Assembly: GCF_900104645.1 (NCBI RefSeq)
Contig: NZ_FNWE01000002.1
Location: 635,289-699,288 of the forward strand
Reading direction: 5' to 3'
DNA: 64,000 nt
Source: Alterileibacterium massiliense
GTDB lineage: Bacteria > Bacillota > Clostridia > Peptostreptococcales > Anaerovoracaceae
The position numbers were made by a program, and so were the translations under genes. How positions within the stretch are numbered: position 1 is the stretch's first letter; each line of letters starts with the position of its first letter. Positions 1 to 9,841 of the stretch are shown here, piece by piece. Below the pieces are notes generated by a model, which saw only the letters and a list, made by a program, of their open reading frames with translations, was not told the DNA's origin and did no database searches.

Positions 1-559
1 TATCTTAGCTGATGAGCCATATAGAGAGCTTGTATATGGTGGCATAGAAGTACCATTTATTCCAACTATCTATGACAACACAATCGTTTGCTATAGCTGG
101 TCTAAGTCACTATCTCTTCCTGGAGAGAGAATTGGTTATGTTTATGTTCCTGAAAAATGTGCAGATGGCAAAAAGGTATATGCTGCTGTTGCAGGTGCTG
201 CAAGAGAGCTTGGACAGGTTTGCCCTCCAACATTGATTCAGAAGGTTGTAGGCGACTGCGTAGGTTGTATGCCTGACCTAGAAGCATATGATGTTAATAG
301 AACTCTTCTATACAACAGCTTGATTGAATATGGTTATGAAGTTGCTAAGCCAGACGGTGCATTCTATATGTTTGTTAAGGCTCCAAATGGTGACGCAAAT
401 GCTTATAGCGAAAAGGCTAAGCTTGAGCACAACTTGCTCGTAGTTCCTGGAGATGGATTCGGATGCCCTGGATATTTCAGACTATCATACTGCGTATCTA
501 AGAAGACAATCGAAGATTCACTTCCAGCATTCAAGGCAATGATTGAAAGCTACAAATAG
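1..559 (+). CDS. class I/II pyridoxal-phosphate aminotransferase (C-terminal part)
   Basis: The reading frame is open from base 2 to the stop at 557-559, so the gene begins outside the window and about 185 C-terminal residues are visible. The segment opens with the ADEPYREL motif, whose Asp and Tyr contact the PLP cofactor. About 30 residues later comes SWSKSLSLPGERIGY, the fold-type I site in which the Lys of SKS forms the Schiff base. The C-terminus has the usual small domain. The family transfers amino groups between amino acids and 2-oxoacids in the cytosol. The substrate cannot be told from this part; aspartate or aromatic/alanine-type transaminases are possible. A hairpin terminator follows, so the gene ends its transcription unit. 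Confidence 0.9.
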   Translation, partial: ILADEPYRELVYGGIEVPFIPTIYDNTIVCYSWSKSLSLPGERIGYVYVPEKCADGKKVYAAVAGAARELGQVCPPTLIQKVVGDCVGCMPDLEAYDVNRTLLYNSLIEYGYEVAKPDGAFYMFVKAPNGDANAYSEKAKLEHNLLVVPGDGFGCPGYFRLSYCVSKKTIEDSLPAFKAMIESYK

Positions 560-600
560 TAGTTTCTGATTATTATCTAGAATAGAAAATTTTAGCTTTT

Positions 601-636
601 AAAGAGGTATGGGAAATCCTATGCCTCTTTTTTATT
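601..636 (+). terminator. rho-independent terminator of the aminotransferase gene
   Basis: A 13-bp stem (601-613 with 618-630, two G-U pairs) closes a 4-base loop and runs straight into a T-rich tail. It lies about 40 bases after the aminotransferase stop. Confidence 0.85.
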
Positions 637-740
637 TTCTAATTAATTCTATTTAATTCTGATTAATTCTTGCTATCTCTGATTAATTTTTGCTAATGAT
701 GATTTAATTCTGATTGATTCTGGTTTTTTGTTAATCAGTA
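637..740. repeat. degenerate short tandem repeats (unit about TGATTAATTCT)
   Basis: Between the terminator and the next promoter the sequence repeats variants of TTAATTCT and TGATTAATT some eight times with irregular spacing. No open frame is present. It is one of several intergenic arrays in the window, each with a different unit. Confidence 0.6.
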
Positions 741-846
741 TTCTTTTGAAATTTATCTCTATGAGAAATTTGAGATTTTTATTAAATTCACTGGTGATAA
801 CAAAATATTTATAATTAGTTTAGACTAAAAAAATTTAAAAAAAGAC

Positions 847-874
847 TTGCAAAATTATCTAAAAATATTATACT
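847..874 (+). promoter_or_regulatory. promoter of the surface-protein gene
   Basis: TTGCAA at 847-852, 16-base spacer, TATACT at 869-874; a sigma-A type match about 50 bases before the start codon at 926. Confidence 0.6.
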
Positions 875-925
875 TAATTCGGTTAGTTAAATATAACAAT
901 TTAAATAAATATTTGGGAGGAATTT

Positions 926-2464
926 ATGGAATTAAATTTTTGCAAGTCAAAGCTACTTTCTTTGATAGCTATGGTAATCATGGTCTTATCTTTAGCACCA
1001 TTTAATGTTTTTGCTAATGATACAAATGCAAATGATGTAAATCCTATTGATAATAATGGTGAAAAATTTGTTATGATGAATGTTCCATATAGTGATTTTT
1101 ATGGAGAGCAAGTTGATGCTGTAACTTCTGCAACAAAGAAAAAGACACAAAATGAAAGATTGGTTGCTGGTTCTTATCACACACAAGATGGAAGCAAAAT
1201 TTTGGGAGTTACCTGCCCGGTTAAGATATCTGATGGAATTGATTTAAGTAAATATAAAAAAGTAAATTCTGAAGCAGAGCTTTTCTCAGCCGAGGATTAT
1301 TCTTATGCCGATATTAATTATGTTCCAAGCTTTTATCTTGAAGCAACAAACAATGCTGGAGCATTAAAATTTAATATTCCTAAGAGCGTTGAAGACGCAA
1401 AGAAAGAAGTAAATCCTGATGTTGGTGAAGTCATTACAGATGATCATCATGTAGATTACGCAATCAAACTTAAAAATGCGGAAACATTTTTGCTAGATAG
1501 CACAAAGGTATTTGGAGTAAAAATTAAGGGATACGGAAGTGGTTATTCCAAGAAAACAAAGAATTTAACTCAGCTAAATAATATCTTCGCAAAAAACCAA
1601 ATAGGTGGTTCTAAGGAAGATTTTGGAGACTTTATTGGTGGAGTAATTGAAAAGATTATCTATTATACATCTGACGGAATCTATGAAATTAATAATATAA
1701 GATTGAATGTTCCTAAGATTGTAGATAATAAGAATGGAGAAGCTCTTAAGGTCGATGACGCACCTTATGGCACCGGCAGTACAAAGGTTAAAGTAAATTT
1801 ACCTCAACACTACATAGCAACCTATTATCTCGATGGAAATGAAATAGAAATTGATAATGGTAGAATTGTGACTAAGAATCTTTCAATTGGAACGCATAAG
1901 TTAACTGCAAAGGACAGGTTTAAAGAATTTTCTAATATTGATGCTATATTTACAATTACAACTGATAAGATGCCCGCTAAATACGACGGAAGTAAAGCAA
2001 TAATAAAAAATGATAATGCTACAGATGAAGAATTTAATGCCTATCTTAATAATATAACAAGGGTACAAATCAAGGTAGGAAATAAGGTTAAATCATATAA
2101 AATAAATGGTCGACACGGAGTTCCAATTATAGATAAGAAGACTGGCGAGCTCGATTTTGAATCTGATAAGGTTGCAAGAATAAAAGCAGATTTCCCAGAT
2201 CTATCAAAAGCAGAAGTTACAATAATGTCAGCTGGTTATCCTGAACTTTCATTTGAATTGAAAGAAAAAACAGAAGATATTAATGGCGGTAATCAAAATG
2301 ACGATAAAAAAATAAATGATAATTCTGATAAGAATAAGGTTGATACAAATAAAAATAAATCAAGTAAACCTCAAACTGGCGATGAAAGTTCATTTATTTC
2401 TTTAATATTACTTGGAATTATAATATCAGGACTTGGAATATCTTCATTAAAAAAACAAAGATAA
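926..2464 (+). CDS. secreted, sortase-anchored surface protein, Tp47-C-like region
   Basis: The 512-residue product begins with a signal peptide (Lys-containing N-terminus, hydrophobic 11-27, cleavage near FANDTNA). It ends with the wall-sorting pattern KPQTGD, a hydrophobic segment and a KKQR tail, so it should be exported and attached to peptidoglycan by sortase. The first position of the sorting motif is Lys rather than the usual Leu. Residues about 50-120 carry VDAVTSATKKK and a GSYH...GVTCPVKI pattern that I associate from memory with the Treponema Tp47 C-domain-like family; that assignment is tentative. Residues 455-480 are a low-complexity Asn/Asp/Lys linker typical of a wall-spanning stalk. 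GGGAGG at 915-920 supports this start. The ligand is unknown. Confidence 0.7.
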   Translation: MELNFCKSKLLSLIAMVIMVLSLAPFNVFANDTNANDVNPIDNNGEKFVMMNVPYSDFYGEQVDAVTSATKKKTQNERLVAGSYHTQDGSKILGVTCPVKISDGIDLSKYKKVNSEAELFSAEDYSYADINYVPSFYLEATNNAGALKFNIPKSVEDAKKEVNPDVGEVITDDHHVDYAIKLKNAETFLLDSTKVFGVKIKGYGSGYSKKTKNLTQLNNIFAKNQIGGSKEDFGDFIGGVIEKIIYYTSDGIYEINNIRLNVPKIVDNKNGEALKVDDAPYGTGSTKVKVNLPQHYIATYYLDGNEIEIDNGRIVTKNLSIGTHKLTAKDRFKEFSNIDAIFTITTDKMPAKYDGSKAIIKNDNATDEEFNAYLNNITRVQIKVGNKVKSYKINGRHGVPIIDKKTGELDFESDKVARIKADFPDLSKAEVTIMSAGYPELSFELKEKTEDINGGNQNDDKKINDNSDKNKVDTNKNKSSKPQTGDESSFISLILLGIIISGLGISSLKKQR

Positions 2465-2517
2465 AAATAATACAATTTAAACATTATTAAAAAATATTAT
2501 AGCTATGGCAAAAGGCA

Positions 2518-2555
2518 ATAAAAAAAGAACGATGGGAGACACTTCCATCGTTCTT
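2518..2555 (-). terminator. rho-independent terminator of rpsT
   Basis: A 13-bp stem (2525-2537 with 543-555 of the same kilobase, i.e. 2543-2555, one G-U pair) has its U-tract on the minus strand, complement of the A-run 2519-2526. On the plus strand no T-run follows, so it serves rpsT. A second weak hairpin (GCGTAA/TTACGC) lies between it and the rpsT stop. Confidence 0.8.
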
Positions 2556-2593
2556 GGCGTAATTAACTTTTACGCTGTGGGGACGGGTGAGAA

Positions 2594-2866
2594 TTATTTA
2601 TCTGACTTTAGATTGTTTAAGCGTTTTTCGAGTCTTGAAACATTCCTAGCTGCAGAATTCTTGTGAATAACATTCTTTGATGAAGCCTTCATAAGAGTTT
2701 TCTGTGCAAGCTTAAATGATTCTTCAGCTTTTGCTACATCATTATCAGCTTCAGCTAGAGCAAAGTCCTTAAGTGCTTTTTTATAATGAGCCTTAGCCTT
2801 TGCATTGCGTACTCTCTGCTTTTCCTGAGTCAGAACTCTCTTTTTTGCGGATTTAATATTTGCCAT
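2594..2866 (-). CDS. rpsT: 30S ribosomal protein S20
   Basis: The product starts MANIKSAKKR and is a 90-residue, Lys/Arg/Ala-rich helical protein, the normal length and composition of S20, which binds 16S rRNA in the small subunit body. A GTG start four codons further upstream is open, but that GTG lies inside the GTGGGGA Shine-Dalgarno segment, so the ATG at 2866 is the start. It is divergent from lepA, the neighbour found beside rpsT in many Firmicutes. It has its own terminator. Confidence 0.95.
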   Translation of the reverse strand: MANIKSAKKRVLTQEKQRVRNAKAKAHYKKALKDFALAEADNDVAKAEESFKLAQKTLMKASSKNVIHKNSAARNVSRLEKRLNNLKSDK

Positions 2867-3138
2867 TTTATTCCCCACTTTCTTTAAAATAATGTATTAA
2901 TTCGCAACGGCAATTATACAATAGCAAATTAAATAAAGCAAGCTTAATACACTTTTTTAGCTCATATTCCTTATGTTATAATGAGACGAAAAGCTTCAAA
3001 AACAAATCAACTAACTAAAAGAAGATAAAAATCATTAAAAAAATATTAAGTATGAAGAACTAAAATAAGTAAAAACATAAATTATTAAGAACCAAAAAGT
3101 AAAAAAAGAAATATCAAGATTTAAAAGGAAATAAAAAT
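2867..3138. other. divergent rpsT/lepA intergenic region
   Basis: A TATAAT at 2977-2982 is the best -10 candidate for lepA, with only a poor T-rich -35. The lepA leader that would follow is about 150 bases, very A-rich with repeated AAGAA/TATTAA words, and shows no stable hairpin. No gene is seen. Confidence 0.4.
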
Positions 3139-4947
3139 ATGAATTATCTCGATAAAATTAGAAATTTTAGCATTATCGCCCATATAGACCACGGAAAATC
3201 AACTCTTGCAGACCGTCTGATTGAAACCTGCGGGCTTGTGGAAAGCCGTATTATGACCAATCAATATCTTGATAATATGGATATTGAAAGGGAGAGAGGT
3301 ATTACAATAAAGCTTCAGACGACTAGATTAAGCTATAAATCTAAAGATGGAGATGAGTACATATTAAATCTCATCGATACCCCAGGTCATGTGGATTTTA
3401 ATTATGAAGTGTCAAGAAGCCTAGCAGCCTGTGACGGAGCAGTTCTTGTTGTCGATGCAACTCAGGGAGTAGAAGCACAAACACTTGGTAATGTTTATCT
3501 CGCATTAGATGAGGACTTAGAGATAATGCCTGTGCTCAACAAGATGGATTTGGAAAGTGCAAGACCTGAGGAATGTAAAGATGAAATCGAGGAAATAATA
3601 GGGATCGAGGCAAGCGACGCTTCTTGCATATCTGCAAAGACAGGAATGGGAATAGATACCTTGCTAGAGGATTTAATACATAAGATTCCTGCCCCTAAGG
3701 GGAATCCCGATGGGAAGTTAAAAGCTCTTATTTTTGATTCCAAATATGATAGTTATAAAGGTGTCGTAATATACACAAGGATATTTGACGGAAGGGTAAA
3801 AAAGAATGACATCATCGAGCTTATGAATACAAAGAAGCAATATGAGGTCACAGAAGTGGGCTTTTGCATACCGGAAATGAAACCGGCTAAAGAACTCAAG
3901 GCAGGAGAGGTAGGATATATATGTGCAAGCATAAAGCAGGTTAGAGATGCAAGAGTTGGAGATACTATAACACTTGCAAAAGATAGAGCAGACCAACCTT
4001 TAAAGGGATATAAAAAAGCTAATTCTATGGTATTTTGCGGAATATATCCTGCAGAAGGTGAAAAATATGAAAATGTTAAAGAAGCTCTTGAAAAGCTTCA
4101 GGTAAATGATGCTGCTTTTAATTTTGAACCAGAAAATTCGACAGCCTTGGGATTTGGATACAGGTGCGGATTCTTGGGATTGCTCCACATGGATGTCATA
4201 GTTGAAAGACTTGAAAGGGAATTTGATTTAGACATAATAACCACACTGCCGAGCGTAATATATAAGGTGATAATGAAAAATGGCAAGGAAATTATGGTTC
4301 AAAATCCGTCCAATTTACCTGATCCTGCGGAAATTGAAAGTATTGAGGAACCGATAGTTCTTGCAGATATAATGACTCCGAAGGAATATGTCGGTTCTGT
4401 CATGACGATATGCCAAAAGAGGCGTGGGCTTATGACGAAGATGGAATATCTTACGGAAACAAGGGTTCAAATTCACTACGAAATGCCTTTAAACGAGGTT
4501 ATTTACGATTTCTTTGATGTGCTAAAATCTAATACCAAAGGTTATGCCTCGCTTGATTATGAATTTTTAAAATATAAGAAAGCCAAACTCGTTAAACTCG
4601 ACATACTACTCAATAAACAGCTGGTCGATGCCTTCAGTACGATTGTTCCTGAAGAAAGTGCATATGCAAAAGGCAGGAATATGTGTGCTAAGTTAAAGAA
4701 ATTAATTCCAATGCACCAGTTTGAAGTGCCAATACAGGCTGCAATTGGAAATAAGGTTATCGCAAGGGAGACGGTTAGAGCATATCGAAAAGATGTAATT
4801 GCAAAATGTTACGGAGGAGATATTTCAAGAAAGAAAAAATTGCTTGAAAAACAAAAAGAGGGAAAGAAAAGAATGCGTCAGTTTGGAACAGTCGATGTAC
4901 CTCAGGAAGCTTTTACAGAGGTTCTTAAATTTGGCGATGATGAATAA
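3139..4947 (+). CDS. lepA: elongation factor 4 (LepA) GTPase
   Basis: The 602-residue length and sequence match the family end to end. G1 is AHIDHGKST near residue 15, G3 is DTPGHVDF, G4 is NKMD and G5 is SAKTG. They are followed by the EF-G-like domains II, III and V and the LepA-specific C-terminus with [24 protein letters not shown]. LepA is a ribosome-bound GTPase that affects translocation and assembly under stress. AAGGAAA precedes the ATG. The 3' end overlaps the start of hemW by 11 bases, so the two are translationally coupled. Confidence 0.97.
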   Translation: MNYLDKIRNFSIIAHIDHGKSTLADRLIETCGLVESRIMTNQYLDNMDIERERGITIKLQTTRLSYKSKDGDEYILNLIDTPGHVDFNYEVSRSLAACDGAVLVVDATQGVEAQTLGNVYLALDEDLEIMPVLNKMDLESARPEECKDEIEEIIGIEASDASCISAKTGMGIDTLLEDLIHKIPAPKGNPDGKLKALIFDSKYDSYKGVVIYTRIFDGRVKKNDIIELMNTKKQYEVTEVGFCIPEMKPAKELKAGEVGYICASIKQVRDARVGDTITLAKDRADQPLKGYKKANSMVFCGIYPAEGEKYENVKEALEKLQVNDAAFNFEPENSTALGFGYRCGFLGLLHMDVIVERLEREFDLDIITTLPSVIYKVIMKNGKEIMVQNPSNLPDPAEIESIEEPIVLADIMTPKEYVGSVMTICQKRRGLMTKMEYLTETRVQIHYEMPLNEVIYDFFDVLKSNTKGYASLDYEFLKYKKAKLVKLDILLNKQLVDAFSTIVPEESAYAKGRNMCAKLKKLIPMHQFEVPIQAAIGNKVIARETVRAYRKDVIAKCYGGDISRKKKLLEKQKEGKKRMRQFGTVDVPQEAFTEVLKFGDDE

Positions 4948-6148
4948 AAAATCAGGGATTTACATACATATACCTTTTTGCTTGAAAAAATGTAGCTATT
5001 GCGGTTTTCTGTCAAAAGAGATAAGAAAAGATGACGATATAGGAGAAATAGATTTTTACATAAATAATCTTCTAAAGGAAATAAAGATTAGAAAAAATGA
5101 CACAAATGGTAGCATTTTTGATACGATTTATTTTGGAGGTGGAACGCCGTCATTACTCAAAACGAAGCAGATAGAAAAAGTGCTCGATATACTTTATTCA
5201 AATTATAAATTTGATGAAGATATTGAGATTACCTTGGAAGCAAATCCCGAAACATTGAATAAGAGCAAGCTCAAAGAAATTAAATCTACAGGAATTAACC
5301 GCCTTTCTATGGGCATTCAGAGCTTTGATAATAAGGTTTTAAAAAGGATAGGCAGAATACACACAGCGGAAAAAGCGATAAGTGAATATAACAATGCAAG
5401 GGAAGCAGGTTTTAAAAATATAAGCATTGACCTAATGTTCTCTTTACCAAATACGGGAATTAATGATGCGAGGGAAGATTTGAAAAAAGCTGTCAATCTA
5501 GACCCTGAACACATATCATTTTATAGCTTGCAACTTGAAGAGGGGACTAAGTTCTTTGAGGAGTTTGAAAAGGGGGAGCTTGATGAGATTCCTGATGAGA
5601 TAGATCGAAAAATTTATCATAGCGGAATTGAGATTTTAAAATCGCATGGTTATGAGCAATATGAGATTTCAAATTTTTCAAAAGCAAATTCAGATATAGG
5701 AATTAATTATCATTCAAGGCACAATTCAAAATATTGGAACATGAGCCCTTTTTCAGGATTTGGGCTTGGTGCAAGCTCCTATTTTTATTCAAAAGAAGAA
5801 AAAAATGAAGAATTTTCTGGAAATTTAAGGGTAGAGAATTACTCGGATATGAAAAAATATTCGGAAGCGATAAAAAGCGGAATAAGGCCATTCTCAGTTA
5901 AAAATGCAAATACATATGATGATGATTTGAGCGAGGCTATTTTTACTGGGCTGAGGAGAATAGATGGCATAAAATATGATGAAATAGGTGTGCTATCAAG
6001 AGAAGAATTTGAAGATATTTTTAAAGAGTCAAGGGATGAATTGTTAAAATTTGAGTCATTAGGATATATAGAGATGAATGATGAGGGCTTGAAACTAACA
6101 GAGAGAGGGATTGATATAAGCAATAAGATAATGTCGATTTTTGTATAA
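4937..6148 (+). CDS. hemW: HemW-type radical SAM protein (heme chaperone)
   Basis: About 403 residues, beginning [24 protein letters not shown]. The CxxxCxxC cluster ligand triad binds the radical-SAM 4Fe-4S centre, and YFGGGTPS and the [12 protein letters not shown] motif are typical of the HemN/HemW group. HemW lacks the coproporphyrinogen oxidase N-terminal extension, and none is seen here. The family inserts heme into acceptor proteins. The frame is open further upstream inside lepA, but that part has no family similarity, so I start at the tandem ATGs at 4937/4940, with 4940 equally possible. The lepA-hemW order is common in Firmicutes. Confidence 0.9.
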   Translation: MMNKKSGIYIHIPFCLKKCSYCGFLSKEIRKDDDIGEIDFYINNLLKEIKIRKNDTNGSIFDTIYFGGGTPSLLKTKQIEKVLDILYSNYKFDEDIEITLEANPETLNKSKLKEIKSTGINRLSMGIQSFDNKVLKRIGRIHTAEKAISEYNNAREAGFKNISIDLMFSLPNTGINDAREDLKKAVNLDPEHISFYSLQLEEGTKFFEEFEKGELDEIPDEIDRKIYHSGIEILKSHGYEQYEISNFSKANSDIGINYHSRHNSKYWNMSPFSGFGLGASSYFYSKEEKNEEFSGNLRVENYSDMKKYSEAIKSGIRPFSVKNANTYDDDLSEAIFTGLRRIDGIKYDEIGVLSREEFEDIFKESRDELLKFESLGYIEMNDEGLKLTERGIDISNKIMSIFV

Positions 6149-6164
6149 TTAAGAGGTTGAAAAT

Positions 6165-7673
6165 ATGATTGATAATGAAAATAAATATATCATGGCACTA
6201 GACGAGGGAACAACAAGCGTAAGGTGCATAATTTATGACAAGGTAGGTAAGCCTTTAAGCGTTGCACAGTCTGAATTTGAACAAATTTTCCCAAAACCTG
6301 GCTGGGTTGAGCAAGATGCGATGGAAATCTGGGCTAAGCAGATTGCTGTTGCTAGTGATGCTCTATTAAGGGCAAATTTAAATTTTAAGAACATATCGGC
6401 GATAGGAATAACTAACCAGCGTGAAACGACTATCGTGTGGGATAAGAATACGGGTGAACCTATTTACAATGCTATTGTGTGGCAGTGCAGGAGAACTTCA
6501 GAATATGCTGATGAGCTAATTTCTGGCGGTTATATGGAGATGATTCAAAGAAAAACCGGACTGATAATAGATGCTTATTTCAGTGCAACCAAGCTTAAAT
6601 GGATTCTTGAAAATGTCAAAGGTGCAAGACAAAGAGCTGAAAGAGGAGATCTTTTATTTGGTACGGTAGAAACTTGGCTAATTTGGAAGATGACCGGTGG
6701 AAAGGTTCACATAACAGATTATTCAAATGCAGCTAGGACGATGATGTTTAATATTCACACTTTAGACTGGGATGATGAAATCCTTGAGCTTTTAAATATA
6801 CCAAGGATAATGCTTCCAAAACCTGTTCCAAGCTCGGGAATTGTCGGAAATAGTGTGAAGGAAATTTTTGGAGGAGAGATTCCAATAGCTGGAATGGCTG
6901 GAGATCAGCAGGCCGCACTTTTTGGAGAAACCTGTTTTAAGATTGGAGAATGTAAGAGCACATTTGGGACCGGAAATTTTCTTCTTCTTAATACCGGAGA
7001 GAAACCTCTAATATCTAAGAATGGACTTTTGACAACAATTGCTTGGGGTATAAATGACAAGGTATATTACGCACTTGAAGGGTCTGTCTTTGTATGCGGT
7101 GCGGCAGTTCAATGGCTTCGTGACGGTCTTGATTTTATGAAAGCTTCTCCAGAATCGGAGGAAATGGCAATGAGTGTTAATTCATGTGGCGGAGTATATG
7201 TTGTTCCTGCCTTTGCGGGACTTGGAGCACCTTACTGGGAAGCAGATGCAAGAGGAGCAATATTTGGCATTACAAGGGGAACTACAAAAAATCATATTAC
7301 AAGGGCAACCCTAGAGAGCCTTGCATATCAGAATCAAGATTTAATTTCTGCAATGTCAGCAGATTTGGGAATTTCTATTGAGGAACTTAAGGTAGATGGA
7401 GGAGCATCTGAGAATGATTTTCTTATGCAATTTCAAGCTGACATATCTAGAATGAATATTATCAGGCATAAACAGACGGAATCGACATCACTTGGAGCGG
7501 CATATTTAGCAGGTCTTGCAACGGGTTATTATGAAAGCATGGAAGAGATAATTAAGAATAGTGAAATCGATAAAATCTTTTCACCATATATGAGCATGGA
7601 GGATAGGGACGAACGATTAAAAGGCTGGCATGATGCGGTGGACGCAACTATAAGGCTTGCAAAGAAGTCATAG
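6165..7673 (+). CDS. glpK: glycerol kinase
   Basis: The 502 residues fit the FGGY kinase GlpK. The N-terminus has the ATP-site [16 protein letters not shown], followed by NQRETT and VWQCRRT, which match the glycerol-contacting region. [13 protein letters not shown] and the [14 protein letters not shown] segment complete the signature. It phosphorylates glycerol to glycerol-3-phosphate with ATP in the cytosol. AGAGG stands 8 bases before the ATG. It lies 16 bases after hemW and is probably cotranscribed; no glpF or glpD is adjacent, so glycerol must enter by another locus or by diffusion. Confidence 0.95.
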   Translation: MIDNENKYIMALDEGTTSVRCIIYDKVGKPLSVAQSEFEQIFPKPGWVEQDAMEIWAKQIAVASDALLRANLNFKNISAIGITNQRETTIVWDKNTGEPIYNAIVWQCRRTSEYADELISGGYMEMIQRKTGLIIDAYFSATKLKWILENVKGARQRAERGDLLFGTVETWLIWKMTGGKVHITDYSNAARTMMFNIHTLDWDDEILELLNIPRIMLPKPVPSSGIVGNSVKEIFGGEIPIAGMAGDQQAALFGETCFKIGECKSTFGTGNFLLLNTGEKPLISKNGLLTTIAWGINDKVYYALEGSVFVCGAAVQWLRDGLDFMKASPESEEMAMSVNSCGGVYVVPAFAGLGAPYWEADARGAIFGITRGTTKNHITRATLESLAYQNQDLISAMSADLGISIEELKVDGGASENDFLMQFQADISRMNIIRHKQTESTSLGAAYLAGLATGYYESMEEIIKNSEIDKIFSPYMSMEDRDERLKGWHDAVDATIRLAKKS

Positions 7674-7731
7674 AATGATGATTTAATAATTCGTCACAAT
7701 TTACGAGCTAAATTATTGCAAATTATAAGCT

Positions 7732-7850
7732 GTATTATTACAAACCATATTATCACAAACCATATCATCGCAAGCCATATTATTTCAAATAGTAATATTA
7801 TTAGTCATATTGTTTCATTAGTCATCTTGCCTTATTAGTCATATTGCTTA
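7732..7850. repeat. degenerate 15-17 base tandem repeat array
   Basis: From 7732 the unit ATATTATCACAAACC is repeated about four times with a 15-base period. It then drifts into 17-base units of the form ATATTGTTTCATTAGTC. The array fills the gap between the convergent glpK and WYL genes and runs up to, and slightly into, the last codons of the WYL gene. No terminator or gene is seen here. Confidence 0.7.
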
Positions 7851-8891
7851 TAAATCGTATTGTGATGCCATAGAAAATAGGTGCTTTTTATATTTTTCAA
7901 GGACGCCTTGAGAGCCACCGATAACTTTTATAGTATCACCGAGGCTGAGCAAATTATAATATAATCCATCTGTATCACGGCTTATTATTGTGAAGGTTCC
8001 AGCTTCTCCAGGAAGCGGATTTACATTAGTAAGTCCCATCTTGTCATATAATACATTTGCATCAGCACCGCTTTTCCTATTTATCCTTACCTTTACTAAT
8101 ACGGTCTTTTCGCCGTGGAAATTATTGGTATTATTTTCATGAAAATTTTTAATTTGCTCCGTTAAATCTCCAGATGGGGTATTAGATGGCGGTATCCTGT
8201 CGGTTTTCAATATATCAATATTATACATATGGTCCAATCTATATGTTTTAAGCTTAGAATCACCTGTATAATTTTCAACATAACCAATTAGATATAAAAA
8301 TTTATCACTAATTTTAATGCTATATGGGCTCATCAATCTTGCAGGCTTTGAATCCTTTTTTATTCTCTTAAAATCGTCCAGCTTTGAATAATTAAATCTA
8401 ATCTTCTTTTTATCATAAATTGAATATAGAACTAGGCTCAAATTATCTCTAAAACTACTTATCTTTGAATAATTCTTTTCTGACGGAGAGAGGTTTGCAC
8501 TAGCAATTTCTCTTTCTTTTTTACTCGTCATATTCATTAGAGTACTGGAAATTTTTTTAATGTCACTATATTCAAGGAAGCTCTCCTGTGATATTACATC
8601 TATCAAAATTTTTATTTGCCATGCCTTGAAATAGTTGTTTTCAAAACTTCCATAGACACCACGACCAAGTTGCTTATTAGGATATTTTGCCATTATTAGG
8701 CCCGCAGCAGAAAGAGCTTTCAAATCATCTGTAACAGAACCTTTTGCGACAGATATATTGTATTTATCTTCAAGTAGCAATATGATGTCATCTCTTGTCA
8801 TCGCAGTATTCTCATCAATTTCTTTTAAAATTTTATATATTAATAATAATCTGTCTTTGCTTTGAACCGAATTCTTTTCCAATTTATCCAC
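7848..8891 (-). CDS. WYL-domain transcriptional regulator
   Basis: About 347 residues: an N-terminal helix-turn-helix of the DeoR/HTH_11 type (residues about 15-80, ILLLEDKYNISVAKGSVTDDLKALSAAGLI), a middle helical region, and a WYL domain (about 145-330) with the PYSIKISDKFLYLIGY core. The family binds DNA and often senses ligands such as nucleic-acid fragments through WYL. I start at the GTG at 8891 because AGGAG lies 8 bases upstream. The GTG three codons earlier is only one base from that site. It faces glpK convergently. The target genes are unknown. Confidence 0.8.
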   Translation of the reverse strand: MDKLEKNSVQSKDRLLLIYKILKEIDENTAMTRDDIILLLEDKYNISVAKGSVTDDLKALSAAGLIMAKYPNKQLGRGVYGSFENNYFKAWQIKILIDVISQESFLEYSDIKKISSTLMNMTSKKEREIASANLSPSEKNYSKISSFRDNLSLVLYSIYDKKKIRFNYSKLDDFKRIKKDSKPARLMSPYSIKISDKFLYLIGYVENYTGDSKLKTYRLDHMYNIDILKTDRIPPSNTPSGDLTEQIKNFHENNTNNFHGEKTVLVKVRINRKSGADANVLYDKMGLTNVNPLPGEAGTFTIISRDTDGLYYNLLSLGDTIKVIGGSQGVLEKYKKHLFSMASQYDL

Positions 8892-9065
8892 TTTATTCAC
8901 TCCTGAAATTAAAAAAATTTTAATCTATAAAATAAATTTATCCCATTATATTTTTTAATTATAACACATTTTAGTGCAAAATTTTGAACTAATGCCAATA
9001 GAGCTTGTGATAATATCGGGCTGTAATAAAGAATAGATTTGATTAGTTGAGAGGAGATGGGTAAA

Positions 9066-9167
9066 ATGAGTCGTAAGGTTATGGAAAATTTAAAGATTTT
9101 TTTAATAACAATAGGAGTTATGGTTTTGGTTGGCGGGGCTGATTCTATCGGAGATTTGATTTTTTAA
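9066..9167 (+). CDS. 33-residue single-span membrane peptide
   Basis: An ATG at 9066 preceded by GAGGAG opens a 33-codon frame (MSRKVMENLKIFLITIGVMV..., ending in a TAA at 9165-9167). It has a basic N-terminus, one hydrophobic stretch (residues 10-24) and a short acidic tail. The good ribosome binding site and charge pattern suggest a genuine small membrane protein. I recognise no family. Confidence 0.5.
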   Translation: MSRKVMENLKIFLITIGVMVLVGGADSIGDLIF

Positions 9168-9241
9168 GCTCTTTATTATCTGAAATTTCAATTTTTCCAA
9201 TCAATATTACTCCATATATATTTTAAAGGTGGTTGAATTAG

Positions 9242-9727
9242 ATGAATATACTTGTTGTAAGCGATACGCATGGGCAGATACAAAAAGCGGTTACTATGTA
9301 CGAGAGATTAGGACAGGGAATTGATATAGATTTGATAATTCACTGCGGGGATCATAAGAAAGATGCAGTATTGATGTCTAAACTCTGTAATAAGGAAGTC
9401 ATATCGGTAGCAGGGAATAATGATGGAAAGCCGGATGGGGAAATTGATTTGGTTAAAACGCCTGCCGGATTAATTCTTGTGACACATGGTCATACAGAAA
9501 ATGTATCGCCTGATAATTACGATGAATTAATCAAATTGGCAAAACTCTACGAAGCTAAATGCGTATGTTTTGGACATACTCATGTTCCATTGTACAAAGA
9601 AATTGACGAAATAATTTTGCTAAATCCCGGAAGCATAAGCAGACCTCGTGACGGTTCAGAAGGAAGCGTAGCTTTTATCACTGCTGATAAAGAGTTTAAT
9701 GCTTCGATTATTCCTTATATGCCATAA
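9242..9727 (+). CDS. YfcE/MJ0936-type metallophosphoesterase
   Basis: The 161-residue product carries the calcineurin-like metal-binding motifs in order: SDTHG at 7-11, CGDHKKD, GNND, THGH and GHTH. These hold two metal ions, and the family hydrolyses phosphodiesters. The length is normal for YfcE-like proteins. AAGGTGG precedes the ATG. It is followed, after an A-rich repeat-filled gap, by another putative hydrolase. The physiological substrate is unknown. Confidence 0.88.
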   Translation: MNILVVSDTHGQIQKAVTMYERLGQGIDIDLIIHCGDHKKDAVLMSKLCNKEVISVAGNNDGKPDGEIDLVKTPAGLILVTHGHTENVSPDNYDELIKLAKLYEAKCVCFGHTHVPLYKEIDEIILLNPGSISRPRDGSEGSVAFITADKEFNASIIPYMP

Positions 9728-9730
9728 AAC

Positions 9731-9840
9731 ATAAAGATAAAGCAAAAGAATATGCAAAAGAATATAATAAAAACAAAGAGTATATAATAACTAAGTAAAA
9801 ATATGAAGTAAAGCCACGAAATAAAAATATGAAATAAAGC
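9731..9840. repeat. A-rich degenerate short repeats
   Basis: Words AAAAGAATAT(G) and AAATATGAARTAAAGC recur with small changes between two co-directional genes. No terminator, promoter or open frame is visible. Confidence 0.5.
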
Positions 9841-9841
9841 A

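Noticed and set aside
845-925. A Fur-type operator before the surface-protein gene.
   Set aside because: The region is AT-rich with partial symmetry only, and no 19-base Fur-like palindrome is convincing.
7732-7850. A CRISPR array.
   Set aside because: The units are 15-17 bases, directly adjacent, degenerate and without unique spacers; no cas gene is in the window.
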